Positions 37,437 to 49,129 are shown, counted from the first letter of the stretch. The stretch: 64,000 nucleotides of DNA from Gyrodactylus bullatarudis (GCA_012064415.1 SSNU01000112.1:1-64000), one strand, 5' to 3'. Notes: generated by a model not told the origin, from the sequence alone. Made by a program: numbers and translations.

Positions 37437-40130
37437 TCAAAACTCTTGCTTCTCCAACTCAAGAAATAGTTCAGATCGAATAACTTTGAGATTCTTCATT
37501 CTTTCGGCTTTCTTTTCTTCCTCTAGTGTTATCTGGTTGACCTATAGAGAATAAGGCATAGTAAGCGTTAGACTTCAATGAAAATTTCTAAATATGTGAG
37601 AATTTTGAAGGGCTTTCAAATAGAAATTTTTAATTGTCATATTTTATCTGCTCTAAATACAGAATATGGTAGTATGTAAATCTAAACTAGTATAAATCAT
37701 GTTACCCAATAAAAATTATCAGATTTTTAACTTGTAAATTGATCCAGAAAGTTAGATCATTTGGGCTTAAATAAAAAAAAGTATGAATGATTCCAATGAA
37801 TCTAAGCTATTTGGAAGACTTACTTTTATTCGTGATCACCAGAGCGGCCAAAAATATTCTAAAATTTTCGGAATATATTTTTTCAAAATATTTCTAACCA
37901 CTTATCAGACATAATAGGCGTACTATTTTATAAACCAGACAAGATATGGATAAAATGATTGAACTAATCTTGAAACTGTCAATTCATTAAAAATATGCTG
38001 AATATTCAGAGAAAAGCTTATGCTGACTTTGACCTTTTTACCCTAGATGTAACTAACTCACATGAGGAATAATAAACTGATGAGCCAAAGCTGAAGATAA
38101 CTCGTGAGCAGTAAGACCATCCGGCTTCGTGTTATCCAAAGTTACAGCTTCTGTATCGACAATCTTACTAAAATCTTCAAGGATTTCACAGCTAATCTTG
38201 GTCGAAGTTTTATCCTTGGCTTTTTCCAAATTCTCAGCTAGGAAACTCTCAATAAAGATTTGATTCATTTTATTTTGCTGATTAAAGATTATTTCGCATT
38301 GCTCGCGTCGACGTTCTTCAATTTGACGTCTACCAGACTCTTTGGCCTCCCTTATTCGTCGCTCGTCGAGGACTTTCCACATTTCGTTCATGATTTGATT
38401 TTCCTCTATTTTCTTGCGCAATTTTTTGTTCAAATTAACCAAAATATCCCCCAAAACACCTGATTTGATCCTATCAAGAATCTCTTTTGATTTTTCTTCC
38501 TAATTTAGAATTTTAAAAGATCAAAATTTCAAAAGTACCTTCATCCAGTTAAGCTGAAATTCTCTATTTCGATCAACAATTTCGATTCTTTGACATTCCT
38601 TGATGGCCTTTTCATCTTCCATAAGAGCGTGAGTTGATCTTAGTTCGTCGATCAGGTCTTGATTTCTCATACGTCCAAAGGTCATCTCAATGTTCTTCGC
38701 TCGACCCCTGATGAGACTTTGCAATTGAAAGACTCCTCGATTGAACTTTGCCATGTCAATTTGACGCTACAAATTTGATAAACTAATCGCTACTCACCTC
38801 TTCCTCAATTTCCAAGCCTGTCTTATCTTGGTTATCCTCAACAGAGATCAGTTCAGTGTCAGTCAACTGTGGATTCTTTGACGTGACGATATTGTGAAAA
38901 TACTAAAAAATACCATTAAGATTAAGACTGAATTCGAATCTGTAGAATAAATCAGCTTACTTCATGAATTTCCTTGATCTTGTTTGCTTCCTTAATTACT
39001 CTTTTCGATATGGAATACGGTTTAATTTTAACATTACAAAGATCATAAAAATCTTTTCGTACAATATGCTTCAAGACGTTTAAGCCATCAACTGTAGTGA
39101 GAAAGATATTTTTCTCCTTTTCAACATTATCCAGCAATTCTTTGTGTTGTTTCTTTCTAACAAGTTTACCTAGACTGGCATAAACATTAGGGGCTCCATT
39201 CTCTCGAGATATTTTTCGCATATTCCTTGAGAAATCTTTCTTCAATTTGAGTACAGTCTTTCGATAGGCATCCTCATAATTCGTGATTCTTTTGGCTCTT
39301 ATTTTCTCATGATACTCTTTTGTTTTTTCTGATTTTCTATTCATAATCTCTTTGATAACATTAAGACGAGTCTCTTGTAAATCACTTATTTCCTGTTCTC
39401 GAATGGACATGACTTGATTTTCGAATCTGGTCATTATTTCAACCTGTCTCCTTGTGTACTCATCCGGACAAATTTTGTCTTTAATTGCTTCCAATGCTTT
39501 TTCTTCTCTCAAACTTTCCCTTAACAATGCAATGACATAGATGTCGTATTTAGAAGGAGGAAGACCTTTTTGAAATGTCAGAGAGGAAAGAAGTAATATT
39601 TCTGGATCAATTTCTCCAATAACATTAGGACTGTAAGGATCTGTCTGAGCTTCTGATTCTCTCAAAAAGGTTTGCGAATGAATGCTTCGAAACATCTTCT
39701 CTTCAACAATATCAAGGTTTTCTTTCATATTTGATTTCCCACATTTGTAATCAATGCCCTTATGTCAATTAAGAACGTATCCTACCTGATTATCAAATGC
39801 AAAGTAAAAATAGTCTAAATTTGACTTTCTTTGTTTGCATTGACCTTGATTGTTCTCTCTACAATTATTGAATTAGATATACTTTTTAGAAGTATTAATA
39901 AAGCTCAGGATATTTTCAATCTCAGGATTTTTTCTGTGCAATAAATTGTGAGCAGGTCGAAATAAAATCTCGCAGAAATAATTTTCATAACTAGGATATT
40001 TTATTGTCGACGAATCAAAATACACCCCTTTAATTTTTTTATAATAATCTTGGAAAGAAGACAGTTGATATATCTGGTCATAAACAAAGTCGAATTTTCT
40101 TTCTCCATAAGTAAATCCATTATGAGGCAT
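37437..40130 (-). CDS. CFAP91: Cilia- and flagella-associated protein 91 (CFAP91/MAATS1), 664 aa
   Basis: A component of the axonemal calmodulin/radial-spoke complex of motile cilia and sperm tails. Seven exons: 40130-39883, 39858-39786, 39758-38961, 38902-38798, 38766-38539, 38499-38062 and 37541-37437. The first two introns are 24 and 27 nt. Family hallmarks, recognised from the human protein, are RVYD-like FDFVYDQIY near the N-terminus, SEAQTDPYSP (about residue 140), REQEI...LQE, LQSLIRGRA (an IQ-like motif, about 420), ELRSTHALMEDEKA (about 455), EAKESGRRQIE (about 540) and HQFIIP near the end. It is somewhat shorter than human (767). It shares a 154-bp divergent promoter with PP2A-A. 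Its presence implies motile 9+2 cilia or flagella. Confidence 0.9.
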
Positions 40131-40284
40131 TTTCAGACTGGTGCCAAATTGTAACTATATTTTAAAAGACTCATGCATGTACTAGATAATGTGTTTCTTT
40201 TTCTAAGTGATACGATTTGAAATAAGGTATCAAATAATATCAACAAATAATCGTTTCAATTTAAAAAGTCTCTAATTAACCTCA
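40131..40284. promoter_or_regulatory. Shared divergent promoter region, CFAP91/PP2A-A
   Basis: 154 bp separate the two start codons on opposite strands. It is AT-rich and no TATA box stands out. Confidence 0.5.
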
Positions 40285-43200
40285 ATGTCAAATGAAAATC
40301 AAGATAATTATTATCCAATTTCGGTACTCATAGATGAGCTGCGAAATGAAGATATCCATGCTCGAATGAATAGCATAAAACATTTGTCAACAATCGCTCT
40401 GGCTTTGGGTCCTGAAAAAACTCGTTCACAACTCATTCCTTTTCTTACAGATTCGATCTACGATGAAGAGGATGTGTTGATATCTTTAACTGATGAATTT
40501 ATTAAGCTAATTGACTATGTTGGTGGATTAAAATATGTTCATGTTCTACTTCAACCCCTGGAGACTTTTGCAGCTGTCGAAGAAAGTGTAGTTCGCGAGA
40601 AAGGTGTCCAAGTACTCAGAAAAATTGCATTTTATCATTCGCAAGATGACATTCGCGAACATTATTTCCCATTAGTTGAGAGGTATGGAAACTCACATTG
40701 GTTTGGAACTAAATGCTCAGCAGTTTCACTGTTTCCAGTCATTTATCCTAGAGTTGATGCCAGTAAGAAGGAAAAAATACTTGAAATGCTCAACAAAATT
40801 ATAAAGTAGGTTGCATTATTTGAATTAATGTTTTGTTTCTCAAACAAATATTGATTGAATATTGTTCTTTTAGTGATGAAGTTCCCATGGTTCGTAAGGC
40901 AGCCGCCACCAGAATAGGTGAATTGGTAACTGTCATGTTGGGAAAACTGACGCCTAGAGAGCTGGTCAACGATCTTCCAATGAATTTAGATGTTAATCAA
41001 GATCAGAATAAGGAAAACCTTGACACTTTTACTAATCCAGAAGGTTACAGCTACGAGAATGAGATGGAAAAATTCAAAACATCTCTTATTCCTTTGATAA
41101 AGAAGCTTTGGTCAGACAAGCAGGAGCCAGTTCGTCTGGCAATCCTTCAATCTGTAATTGATATTACCTGTGCTATATCCCAGGAGGAAATTGATGATAT
41201 ACCCAGTCTTAAGGAAATTATCATAGAAGCTGTTAATGATAATTCATGGCGAGGACGTTGTCTTGTTGCTGACCGTTTCCCTGCCATAATTAAATCATTT
41301 AGTCAAAGTAGCCGACTTGAATTAACCTGCCTTTTCACTAAACTTCTCCGCGATGAAGAAGCTGAAGTTCGCCTTATTAGTTTGAATAAATCAAAATCAA
41401 TTGCCTATTATTTAGTTGGCAAAACTTATATTCTCCCTGACTCGGATTCTACTAATGAACAAAAGGATTTATATAAAAATGACTTTGAAATAGCCAATGG
41501 CACCAACAATAGAATCATCTTCAATTCTGACAATCCTTTGGCAAACACCGGCAGCGGTCTGGATAATAGTCAAAACTTTAACGGATCTAATAATATCCTC
41601 TCCATGATCAACAATGAACAAGCCAATAGTAATGAATCCAGTGAAGATCACGATCAAAAATTCTCTTCTAATCTCCTCCAGAAGAAAATGACCTTGATTA
41701 ATAACTTTGTCAATTTTGATTCAATATCCCTCGGAGATGTAGACCATCTCATCTTTCAAATTAACCCTTACGAGAATGCCATTGCCCTTAAAGAGTACAA
41801 AAATAAAGTTGCCGATACCAAGGAAATACGAACGATTGAATTTAATCCCGACGGACAAGTTAAAATCTTGAATGATAAAATGATGGCTCAATTAGATGAG
41901 GACAACTCAAAGAAATCAGTTAGTTTTAACCCCTCCTCCCCTTGATAACATTATAATGTAAACCTTGAATTTCATTTACATAAGTCACTAAAGATTGCTA
42001 ACTAATTCAGTCAAGTTTAGCTTGATTTAGGCATATTGTATAGGTGAATCTATAATTTTGCATGTAATTCAAGTAACATGTGATGCAAGATATATACTTT
42101 TCAAATGAAATTCTATTTTAAAATAGCCTAGCATTTATTGAATGAGAGTTATAAATCAATAAACAAATTCATTATTTTCACTCAACTAATAACTAACTAA
42201 ATGACTATTCCCCTATAACCTCATCTTTACCTGGTCCACCAATCCCCTACATTTTTCATTCGAAATGATTTCCATTTAAATTAATTCTGTAGGACAACGA
42301 AGAAGAATTCTCCGAGGGCCAAGAGATTATCGTCAAGAATCTCATTCCTAGCCTCTTGGAATTATCTTCAGACGGAACCATTCTCATTCGAATAGGTCTA
42401 GCCAATTCAATCATGAGTATCTTACCATTACTCCCCAAGGAATCCATCCAACACTTTCTCCTGCCCACAATTATGAATCAGTTGTCTGATACAAACTCTG
42501 ATGTAAGTGAGATTTTTACATTTATTTGTATCATAACTAAAGCTTTAAAGTATTCATATCTTGATACATTATTCCCTTGTTGACCTCAACTATAAAAAAG
42601 AAACTTATCGATTTTCCCAACAAGGTATATGCACTGCACTTAGTTACTACCTATTTTGACATGTTTCGTCTAAAATGGGTAAACTTATTAAAGTACAAGC
42701 AATCATCTCTGTACCGAAATAGTTTATTTCATTTTCTAAATCATCCATATTGAAATTCAATCCTTTTCAGGTCCGCTTGAATTTAATCAGTCGTTTTGAA
42801 TACCTCAAAGATGTTATTGGCATTCAAGAATTCTTCAATAAACTCATTCCAGCCATTGAAACTCTGGCCAAAGATAAAAAATGGCGTATTCGTCTCGGTG
42901 TTATGAATTATGTCCTCCTATTGGCTGAGAAGTTTGGCACAAAAATATTTTCCGAATCCCTTGTTTCAGTATCGATCAATTTTCTCTATGATACATCTTA
43001 TGCTATTCGCCTGGCAGCAGTCACCAATTTAACAAAGCTCGGTATTATATTCGGCTCAGAATGGGCTTACAATATACTCCTGCCAAGTATACTCAAAGAT
43101 TTATCCAAAGAGGAAAACTATCTATTCCGTATGATGTGTCTTGAGGCGATTATTTCTTTTATCGAAGTCATTGATGCTCCCAAAGTTATGCTGGAAAGTC

Positions 43201-43514
43201 TTTTGGAGGATACCCTGAAATTTTCCAATGATGTCATTCCGAATGTTCGATTCAAGGCTGCTCAAACTCTGTCTAGATTAGGCCTCAAACTTTCCGAATC
43301 TAATGTTCAGTCGAAACTTCTCCCTCGTCTCAGAGAGATGCTCAAAGACTCTGATTCAGACGTTGTCTATTTTGCCAATGAAGCAATATTTAGCCTGACT
43401 GGTAAAGATGGATTGGATACTATTAATAAAAGTGAACCTGCAGCCTTGATATCAGTCGTCTCGGCTAATATAGAACCCAGTGTAGAACCTATGGAAACTA
43501 ATACATCGTCCTAA
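40285..43514 (+). CDS. PP2A scaffold subunit A (PR65) with a large internal insertion
   Basis: The HEAT-repeat scaffold that holds the PP2A catalytic and B subunits. Exons: 40285-40805, 40874-41918, 42293-42502 and 42771-43514, giving 839 aa against about 589 usually. HEAT repeats are recognisable throughout (for example DEEAEVRL, SDVRLNLIS, KWRIRLGVMNYVLLLAEKFG, NYLFRMM, NVRFKAAQTLSRLG, DVVYFANEA). After the repeat ending SKSIAYYL (about residue 354), about 168 residues rich in Asn, Ser and Asp interrupt the solenoid before DNEEEFSEGQEI resumes it. Exon 2 is assumed to end at the in-frame donor GTTAGT (41919). A weaker in-frame donor at 41415 (GTTGGC) would remove the insertion. If intron 2 is retained, translation stops at 41945 after a KSVSF motif. 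The C-terminal tail after the last HEAT repeat is about 37 residues. Confidence 0.88.
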
Positions 43515-43857
43515 GATGATTCTCTTCAACAAATACATCTCCTTTTTATGTGTGATAACCTTTATATTTATACAACATGTATAACTCAATTTACAAACAC
43601 ACAATTTTTTCTTTTTTTATTTTGAAACTGTTTTTATATGAAAAAAAGATAAAACTGGATCAGACGATAATAGTAATACAATCGTTTTTAACATTGCAGA
43701 GAGAGAGAGAGAGATGAAAATGAAAATACCGTAAACAGATCTGTCTCCCCAGAATATCCCTACTCTATTCTTTCGCAATTCAACTACATAAACATTTACA
43801 TGATTATTTATGTATGTATCTTTAGTACAGTCATTATATACTGTGTACAATATTCTC

Positions 43858-43863
43858 AATAAA
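43858..43863 (+). terminator. Poly(A) signal of the PP2A-A gene
   Basis: AATAAA lies about 345 nt past the stop codon in a TA-rich stretch. Confidence 0.5.
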
Positions 43864-44259
43864 TATTATATACATCTACTAACCATGTGTGTTGTTGATA
43901 TTATCATTATTATTATTGTACTAAGGAAATTTTTGCATATTATGTATGAAAGATGGACTTTACTCAAGTAATAAATTTCGACAATTAATAAATATTATTA
44001 TCTCTATTTTAAAACCCTTGATTGTCTCTTCTATTCATTTCCTTAGGACCATGAAAGTTATTTCCAAATTATTATACTATATAATAGATTTTTATTTGAT
44101 AAGAAAATAATTACAAAATAAATCAAAGTTCTCTGGGATAAATCTGTAAAAGTAATTTCAAATTGAGGAAATTTTCATGTTTTTAAAAATATTCAAGTTA
44201 ATCTGTAAACGAAAGGTAGGAGGGCATTATATAGGCTGGTATAACCCTGAGATGAACGG
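43864..44259. other. Intergenic stretch
   Basis: AT-rich with no exon. 'attatata' at 44227-44234 could be a TATA box for the small ORFs that follow. Confidence 0.4.
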
Positions 44260-44367
44260 ATGTTATATCTTTGGTCGCTGGGTGCTGATCTATTGGCAAA
44301 GAGGGAGGCAGCAATTCCTCTGAGCCATAATCGATGGAAACTGGACATTATTAGAAAGGCCTTGTAA
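44260..44367 (+). CDS. Short ORF (35 aa), unrecognised
   Basis: An ORF starting MLYLWSLGADLLAKREAA, about 30 nt downstream of a TATA-like sequence. Its base composition is less AT-rich than the surroundings. The GTAAGA at its stop and the strong acceptor at 44428 could form an intron of about 64 nt, but that junction does not keep this frame open. It may be an upstream ORF of the next entry, an exon of a gene I have not resolved, or chance. Confidence 0.25.
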   Translation: MLYLWSLGADLLAKREAAIPLSHNRWKLDIIRKAL

Positions 44368-44414
44368 GAAAAAGGTCCAAGACATGAGCGAAGATAGAGA
44401 TACTGTATCCTCTC

Positions 44415-44659
44415 ATGTTTTCCACAGGTTCCAACGGGGATAACACAAAGGAGTCCCGACCCATAGCTATTATGGTCAGAGTGAGGGAGAATAACTCCTT
44501 TGAAAAAAATTCTAATATATTTATGAGAGCAAATGTGATCTCAAGGATAAGCCATTTGGTCCTATTGAGGATAAAAATGTTTTTCGAGCAAATGTCGCTG
44601 AAGATGACATTGAATTCGAAAAATGGGAAGAACAATTTGAACAGAATCTGCCAAAATGA
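44415..44659 (+). CDS. Small two-exon ORF, 65 aa, unrecognised
   Basis: Exons 44415-44480 and 44528-44659 (donor GTGAGG, acceptor ATTTATGAG, a 47-nt intron) join in frame. The second exon codes for a hydrophilic acidic end with DKPFGPIEDKNVF and EFEKWEEQFEQNLPK, which looks like real protein sequence. There is no signal peptide and no family I recognise. The start is the first in-frame ATG after an upstream stop. Confidence 0.35.
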
Positions 44660-45194
44660 GTCTTGTTAATGATTGACTCACACGAAAATCTTTATTTAGA
44701 ATCGGTCACAGATCGCCGATGAGATAAGTAAAATAGTTTAGAACATCTTCCAATTTAAAATTTTAACCTCAGTTGTGAATGGAGAGGCTCAGAAGACGAT
44801 CGACATTCTAGTCGTGTTTTGAAATTAATTTTCAGATGTACAAAAACATTTTCATCAAATAATTATAATTGTAAAGTTCATTTTTTCTTACAAATCAATA
44901 AATGTATTTATTATTAATTTGAAGAAGGTAAAAACAGATCTTTCTATGGTCATTGCATACATGAACTGAGAAGAATCAATTTTTTCATCATCTGTAGATC
45001 CTTTTCTATCAATGGAAATGAAAAATTCTTTATCCTGTTTATCATTCAAAACTTGAATCTTGGCGCTATTAGTTGGACAAAATTTCAAGTGAAACGAGCA
45101 ATATAGATGATTGAAGAATTTGAAATTTAGATTTAATTTACATTTATTTTCAAATTATTCAGATGAAAACAAGTTGATGAGTCTACACTATGGG
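44660..45194. other. Intergenic stretch and Ly6 3' UTR
   Basis: Minus-strand AATAAA near 45150 probably ends the Ly6 transcript. A minus-strand open frame (44888-45112, with FFISIDRKGSTDDEKIDSSQ) looks somewhat protein-like but has no resolvable start or splice partner. Confidence 0.35.
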
Positions 45195-45818
45195 TTAAAA
45201 GAAATATTTAAAGAATCCTAGAATGGCCACGAGAACAGCTCCGTTTGTAGTTAATCCGAAAGCTGAATTACAATTATCTCCTTTACAAATACACATGGTA
45301 ACAGTTCCAGTTATTGATTCTGTGACAACGCATTTATCTTCACCCTCCTCTAAGCCAGATGAAGCGCAGAAACGGCTGACATGCTTCATTTCTTTCCTGG
45401 AGCCCTTATTTCCATAAACTGTTTCAACTGTGGTTAGTTTACCGCACCCACGAAACTTTTGATTAGCATCATTGGCAACACAGGGCTGGTAGAAATCTTC
45501 AGGGTTATTCAGGCATTTCATGCGCTCAACATTCCATTTAACTGAGTTTGAACGATCATCTAACTGGGCACTGTCTCTTGTATCACAGACGGAACAGGAT
45601 AAATTTTTAACATCAGGCGTGTAGACTTGGGATTAAGAATATAATTAATTTCTATTGAGAAAAAATATTGAAAGATGTAAAAAGGCTTTTGAAACATCTG
45701 TATAACCAATGACTGAGAATGAAAACAAAAGTAACTCACAACGTTTGTTATCTGATAGTTGGGCGTCCAGACATGCAATGAGGGATAGGCTGAAAATAAG
45801 CAAGAATTTTTTGATCAT
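45195..45818 (-). CDS. Ly6/uPAR-type GPI-anchored protein, 169 aa
   Basis: Two exons, 45818-45740 and 45625-45195 (donor GTGAGT, intron 114 nt), join in frame. The first exon encodes a signal peptide (MIKKFLLIFSLSLIACLDA). The mature part begins with SCSVCD, carries the spaced cysteines of a three-finger Ly6 fold and ends the fold with CICKGDNCN, the family signature. A hydrophobic C-terminus (GAVLVAILGFFKYFF) fits a GPI-anchor signal, so the protein is expected on the outer cell surface. It is longer than a minimal Ly6 domain, with a basic loop (GNKGSRKEMK) in the middle. The ligand cannot be inferred. Confidence 0.8.
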
Positions 45819-47001
45819 AATTTTTCGTTGATTTTCCGTCAGTGTATTTGAAATTCAATTATAACTAACAGAAGATCCAATGAGAGTAAAGATTTCTTCA
45901 ATTACAGTTGTAACAAATCATAATACGAAAATGTTTCATTGAAACAGTTGAAATATCCTGACCTAATAATCAATGTTCAAATGATGATGATTATTAATAT
46001 TATCAAATTGATGACGCCTACTTTTCAAGCTTCCATCAGTATTGTTATAATTAAGAGAATGCTTGTCAATCAGTGTGTTCTTTCTGGTTCATGAAAAAAT
46101 GTCTTTTCGTGTGAAATAAATCTCATAAATGTTGAGAAATTTATTTTTATAAAAAATAAAGTACGAAAGTTTGACTTTTTTCAGTTTATGGACTTTAAAA
46201 TAAATAATATAAAGCTTCTAGAAATAAATATTCACAAATCAAAGTAGACCGTTAGTTTAGAAAATAACTTTTAATGCCCAATTGGTCAGTAAGCCAGTTG
46301 TTGTCTTTAAGAAATGTGTCATCATCATTAGAGGCTGAGAAATAGAGATGTAACAAATTTCTCAACCTATTTTAAAAATCTACTCAAATGATAATACTAT
46401 AAGTTCTTAGCATTATTCTAAATAAGATCAAGTATCAAAATGCTTGTCTGGGATAATATTCAAGTTTAAAGAAAAGACCTTTTTAAAAATGCCGCTAGAT
46501 TTTCAATGATTTTTACTACGTTGTCACTAAAATTTCGAATATCTTTTTTGCTTTAAAGGGTTTTTTCAATGAAAATAGTAATATAATCATGTTAGAATCA
46601 TTTCTGTTAAATGTTATTATACCACTATGCCTACAAGAGAACTTGGGATAAAATGGGCAATGCACGACTATGCATAGGATTGTAAACGAATTTCCAGTTA
46701 TTTTAGATCTCACACATCATTGTTTTCAAAAATTATATATGGAAATTTCACGGAATACTTTGATTTAAAAGAAGATCGAAATTCGTTAAATCTCTACTGA
46801 AAAAGTACCTAAAGTTAACCAGGTGTATTCACTCTATTCTGATAAACCATTTAAAACAATAAATTTTCTTATTTTGGTGTCAGGGTTCAAAAAAGACAAA
46901 AAATTTCAAAATATCTCAATTTTTTTAGTTTAAGTTCATATTTTAATTCGGTTTACTTTTAAGTAGTATTAAAACAGTACCTTACAAACGAAACATATTT
47001 T
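45819..47001. other. AT-rich intergenic stretch
   Basis: No exon supported. The Merlin target duplication (CATATTTT, 46994-47001) ends this stretch. Confidence 0.45.
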
Positions 47002-48213
47002 GGTAGCAGTTCGTTTCGGGTTCAGCGAAAAATTGGGCTTAACACTCCTATTGCGCGTAGTCAATCAGATTTGAGTTCTTAAAAGTGGGGGATCATGGTG
47101 TAAGGTCTATTCGAGCCTATTATTTAGTACAAAACTGCCTATATCCACCTTATACTTAGTCTATGGTTCGGTTAAGGTTCAGTCTATTCAATGGAGAGTA
47201 TTCATGTGATAGGATTAAATCAAGATGAAAAATGGGAACTGGCCCTTTTATCGAAAAAGAATCTGGAAATCAATCAAAGGAGCTTCAATAATGAGTGAAA
47301 AAGAGAATCATTCATAAAATGCTACGAGAACGGCATCTTTGAGTCTTGCAACTTAGAAATTGCAACTTGTAACCATAGTTGGTAGAGAATATCTTTATTA
47401 ATCTCGAGTCTTTTCCATGTCACAATGAAGGGTATTTTGGGTCTTTGGTCGTCAATCCATCTAGATCTAATTTCAAGCAATGTACTAGGTGTGGAACGGA
47501 CCTATCAATATCTAAGGGTAATTTAATTTTTAATTCCCCTGATTGTCCTCATTCAGCTTGCCTACTACCACTTTAGTTCAGGTAGAACATATTCAGGTAT
47601 TGAGGAAACGATTTTCATAACAAGAGAGAAGATAGTATCATATTTTTATTTGTTTCCTAACTTCCTTCTGAAATTAGCTCAAGTTCAAGCTCGAATTGGA
47701 GGGAATGGTTGAAATTGATGAAACAAAGTTTCAAAAAGAAAATATAATAGAGATGCATGCTGCGAAGATGGATGTATTATTGGCGCCTTCGACAGAAGTA
47801 CTGGAAAAATTCACCTGGTAATTGTTACCAGTAGAAATCAAGAAGTTCTTGACAAGTTTATTGAAGATTATATTGAACACTGATCAGAAATTTTCTAGGT
47901 ATTTTATCATATGAATTCTGGCAAATTTTAAAGAAAATTGGGCTTTCTATCTTTCAAAAGATCATTTAAGGGCCAGTTCCCATTTTTCATCTTGATTTAA
48001 TCCTATCACATGAATACTCTCCATTGAATAGACTGAACCTTAACCGAACCATAGACTAAGTATAAGGTGGATATAGGCAGTTTTGTACTAAATAATAGGC
48101 TCGAATAGACCTTACACCATGATCCCCCACTTTTAAGAACTCAAATCTGATTGACTACGCGCAATAGGAGTGTTAAGCCCAATTTTTCGCTGAACCCGAA
48201 ACGAACTGCTACC
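47002..48213. mobile_element. Merlin-type DNA transposon, inactive (1212 bp)
   Basis: Terminal inverted repeats of 244 bp (47002-47245 and 47970-48213) align without gaps and begin GGTAGCAGTTCG. An 8-bp target duplication, CATATTTT, flanks both ends (46994-47001 and 48214-48221). Merlin elements make 8-9 bp duplications and encode an IS1016/ISXO2-like transposase, which fits the internal remnant. Very long arms and almost identical repeats suggest recent insertion even though the transposase is broken. Confidence 0.85.
47379..47895 (+). pseudogene. Merlin transposase remnant (ISXO2-like DDE domain)
   Basis: An N-terminal frame has a zinc-ribbon-like CxxC/CPH stretch (CTRCGTDL, about 47490). 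About 200 bp on, another frame reads VEIDETKF, the first catalytic aspartate motif of IS1595/Merlin transposases. A shift of one base then gives GAFDRSTGKIHLVIV, the conserved strand after it. A stop follows near 47880. The rest of the catalytic domain is missing, so the copy cannot move itself. Confidence 0.65.
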
Positions 48214-48221
48214 CATATTTT

Positions 48222-49129
48222 AAATCCATTATTTAGGCCCTAGTCATCATCTTGTTGAAAAATAGAAAAGAGATTTTTTTGAATCTACTTTTGTCAATTG
48301 AAGATATCATCTTTTAATGCTTAAAGTAATAGAGAAAATTTTTTCCAGGTTCATTGCTGGGATTATAAATTTCGTATGGTTTCATAATACGCTGATAACG
48401 AATATGCAATTTTTTCAAAAACCAAACCTTTAGTTTAGGAGATATCGGCCTAAAATATGACCACTTTTTTAGACTCTACTTTATCTCAAGAGATAACTTT
48501 AAGGTGATCACATTTTCGAATTAAACGGGTATAGTTTCTCGTTGATGATTTTTTCTTTGATCTCTTTAAGTGGATTTTCATAAAAACTTTTTCTTTGAAT
48601 TTTTCATATTGTTTTCCTTGTCTAACCCGATCGTTCTCAATACATTACTGAATGTAAAACATGCTATAAGGCGAGACTCTTCTAGCTGGGACCGAATTAA
48701 GATTTCAGAATATTTTGATATATCTGGTTGATACAGTAAACATCCGTGACTAGATATTAAAAAATCATATTTATCTATCAGAATCCCTTCTCAAATATGC
48801 GTAGGATACTGTCTATGGAATGTAGGAACTCTTTGGATATATATCTTGTTTATTTACGAAAAGCTAGGGATTTACCCAGGTATTAGATACGTCCATATTA
48901 AACCGCGGTATAGACAAAGGCAAAGATTCTAATAACCAGACGAAACAGTGCATGAGATATGCTTGTTCAATAGAGCGAAATTAATGCACAAGAGTAGTTT
49001 GTTTCAATTTAAATGTGCGGACTAGAAGTGTATGTAGCTAACGGTCTCGCTTTACAGAAAATGCCATTTTATAAGAAAAAGGCAGGAAGGTTTCAGAACT
49101 GTCATTTTACATTTGTAGATACTTGTAAA
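48222..49129. other. Intergenic stretch with coding-looking fragments
   Basis: Around 48800-48940, two adjacent frames read protein-like pieces (RRILSMECRNSLDIYLVYLR, then IRYVHIKPRYRQRQRF) that do not join without a frameshift. GGCGAGAC near 48672 and GTCTCGC near 49044 are inverted, so this may be an old element with a decayed gene. No family recognised. Confidence 0.3.

Noticed and set aside
44351..44635. 94-residue minus-strand frame
   Set aside because: It is the antisense of the plus-strand small-gene exons, with no start context or splice sites.
45195..45818. Secreted three-finger toxin
   Set aside because: The hydrophobic C-terminal tail and the CKGDNCN ending fit a GPI-anchored Ly6 protein, and nothing suggests venom use.
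48660..49060. Resemblance to mitochondrial 12S rRNA ('ggtattagatac' and 'ccgcgg')
   Set aside because: In real small-subunit rRNA the CCGCGG segment precedes the GATTAGATAC segment by a few hundred bases. Here the order is reversed and the two are only about 20 bp apart.
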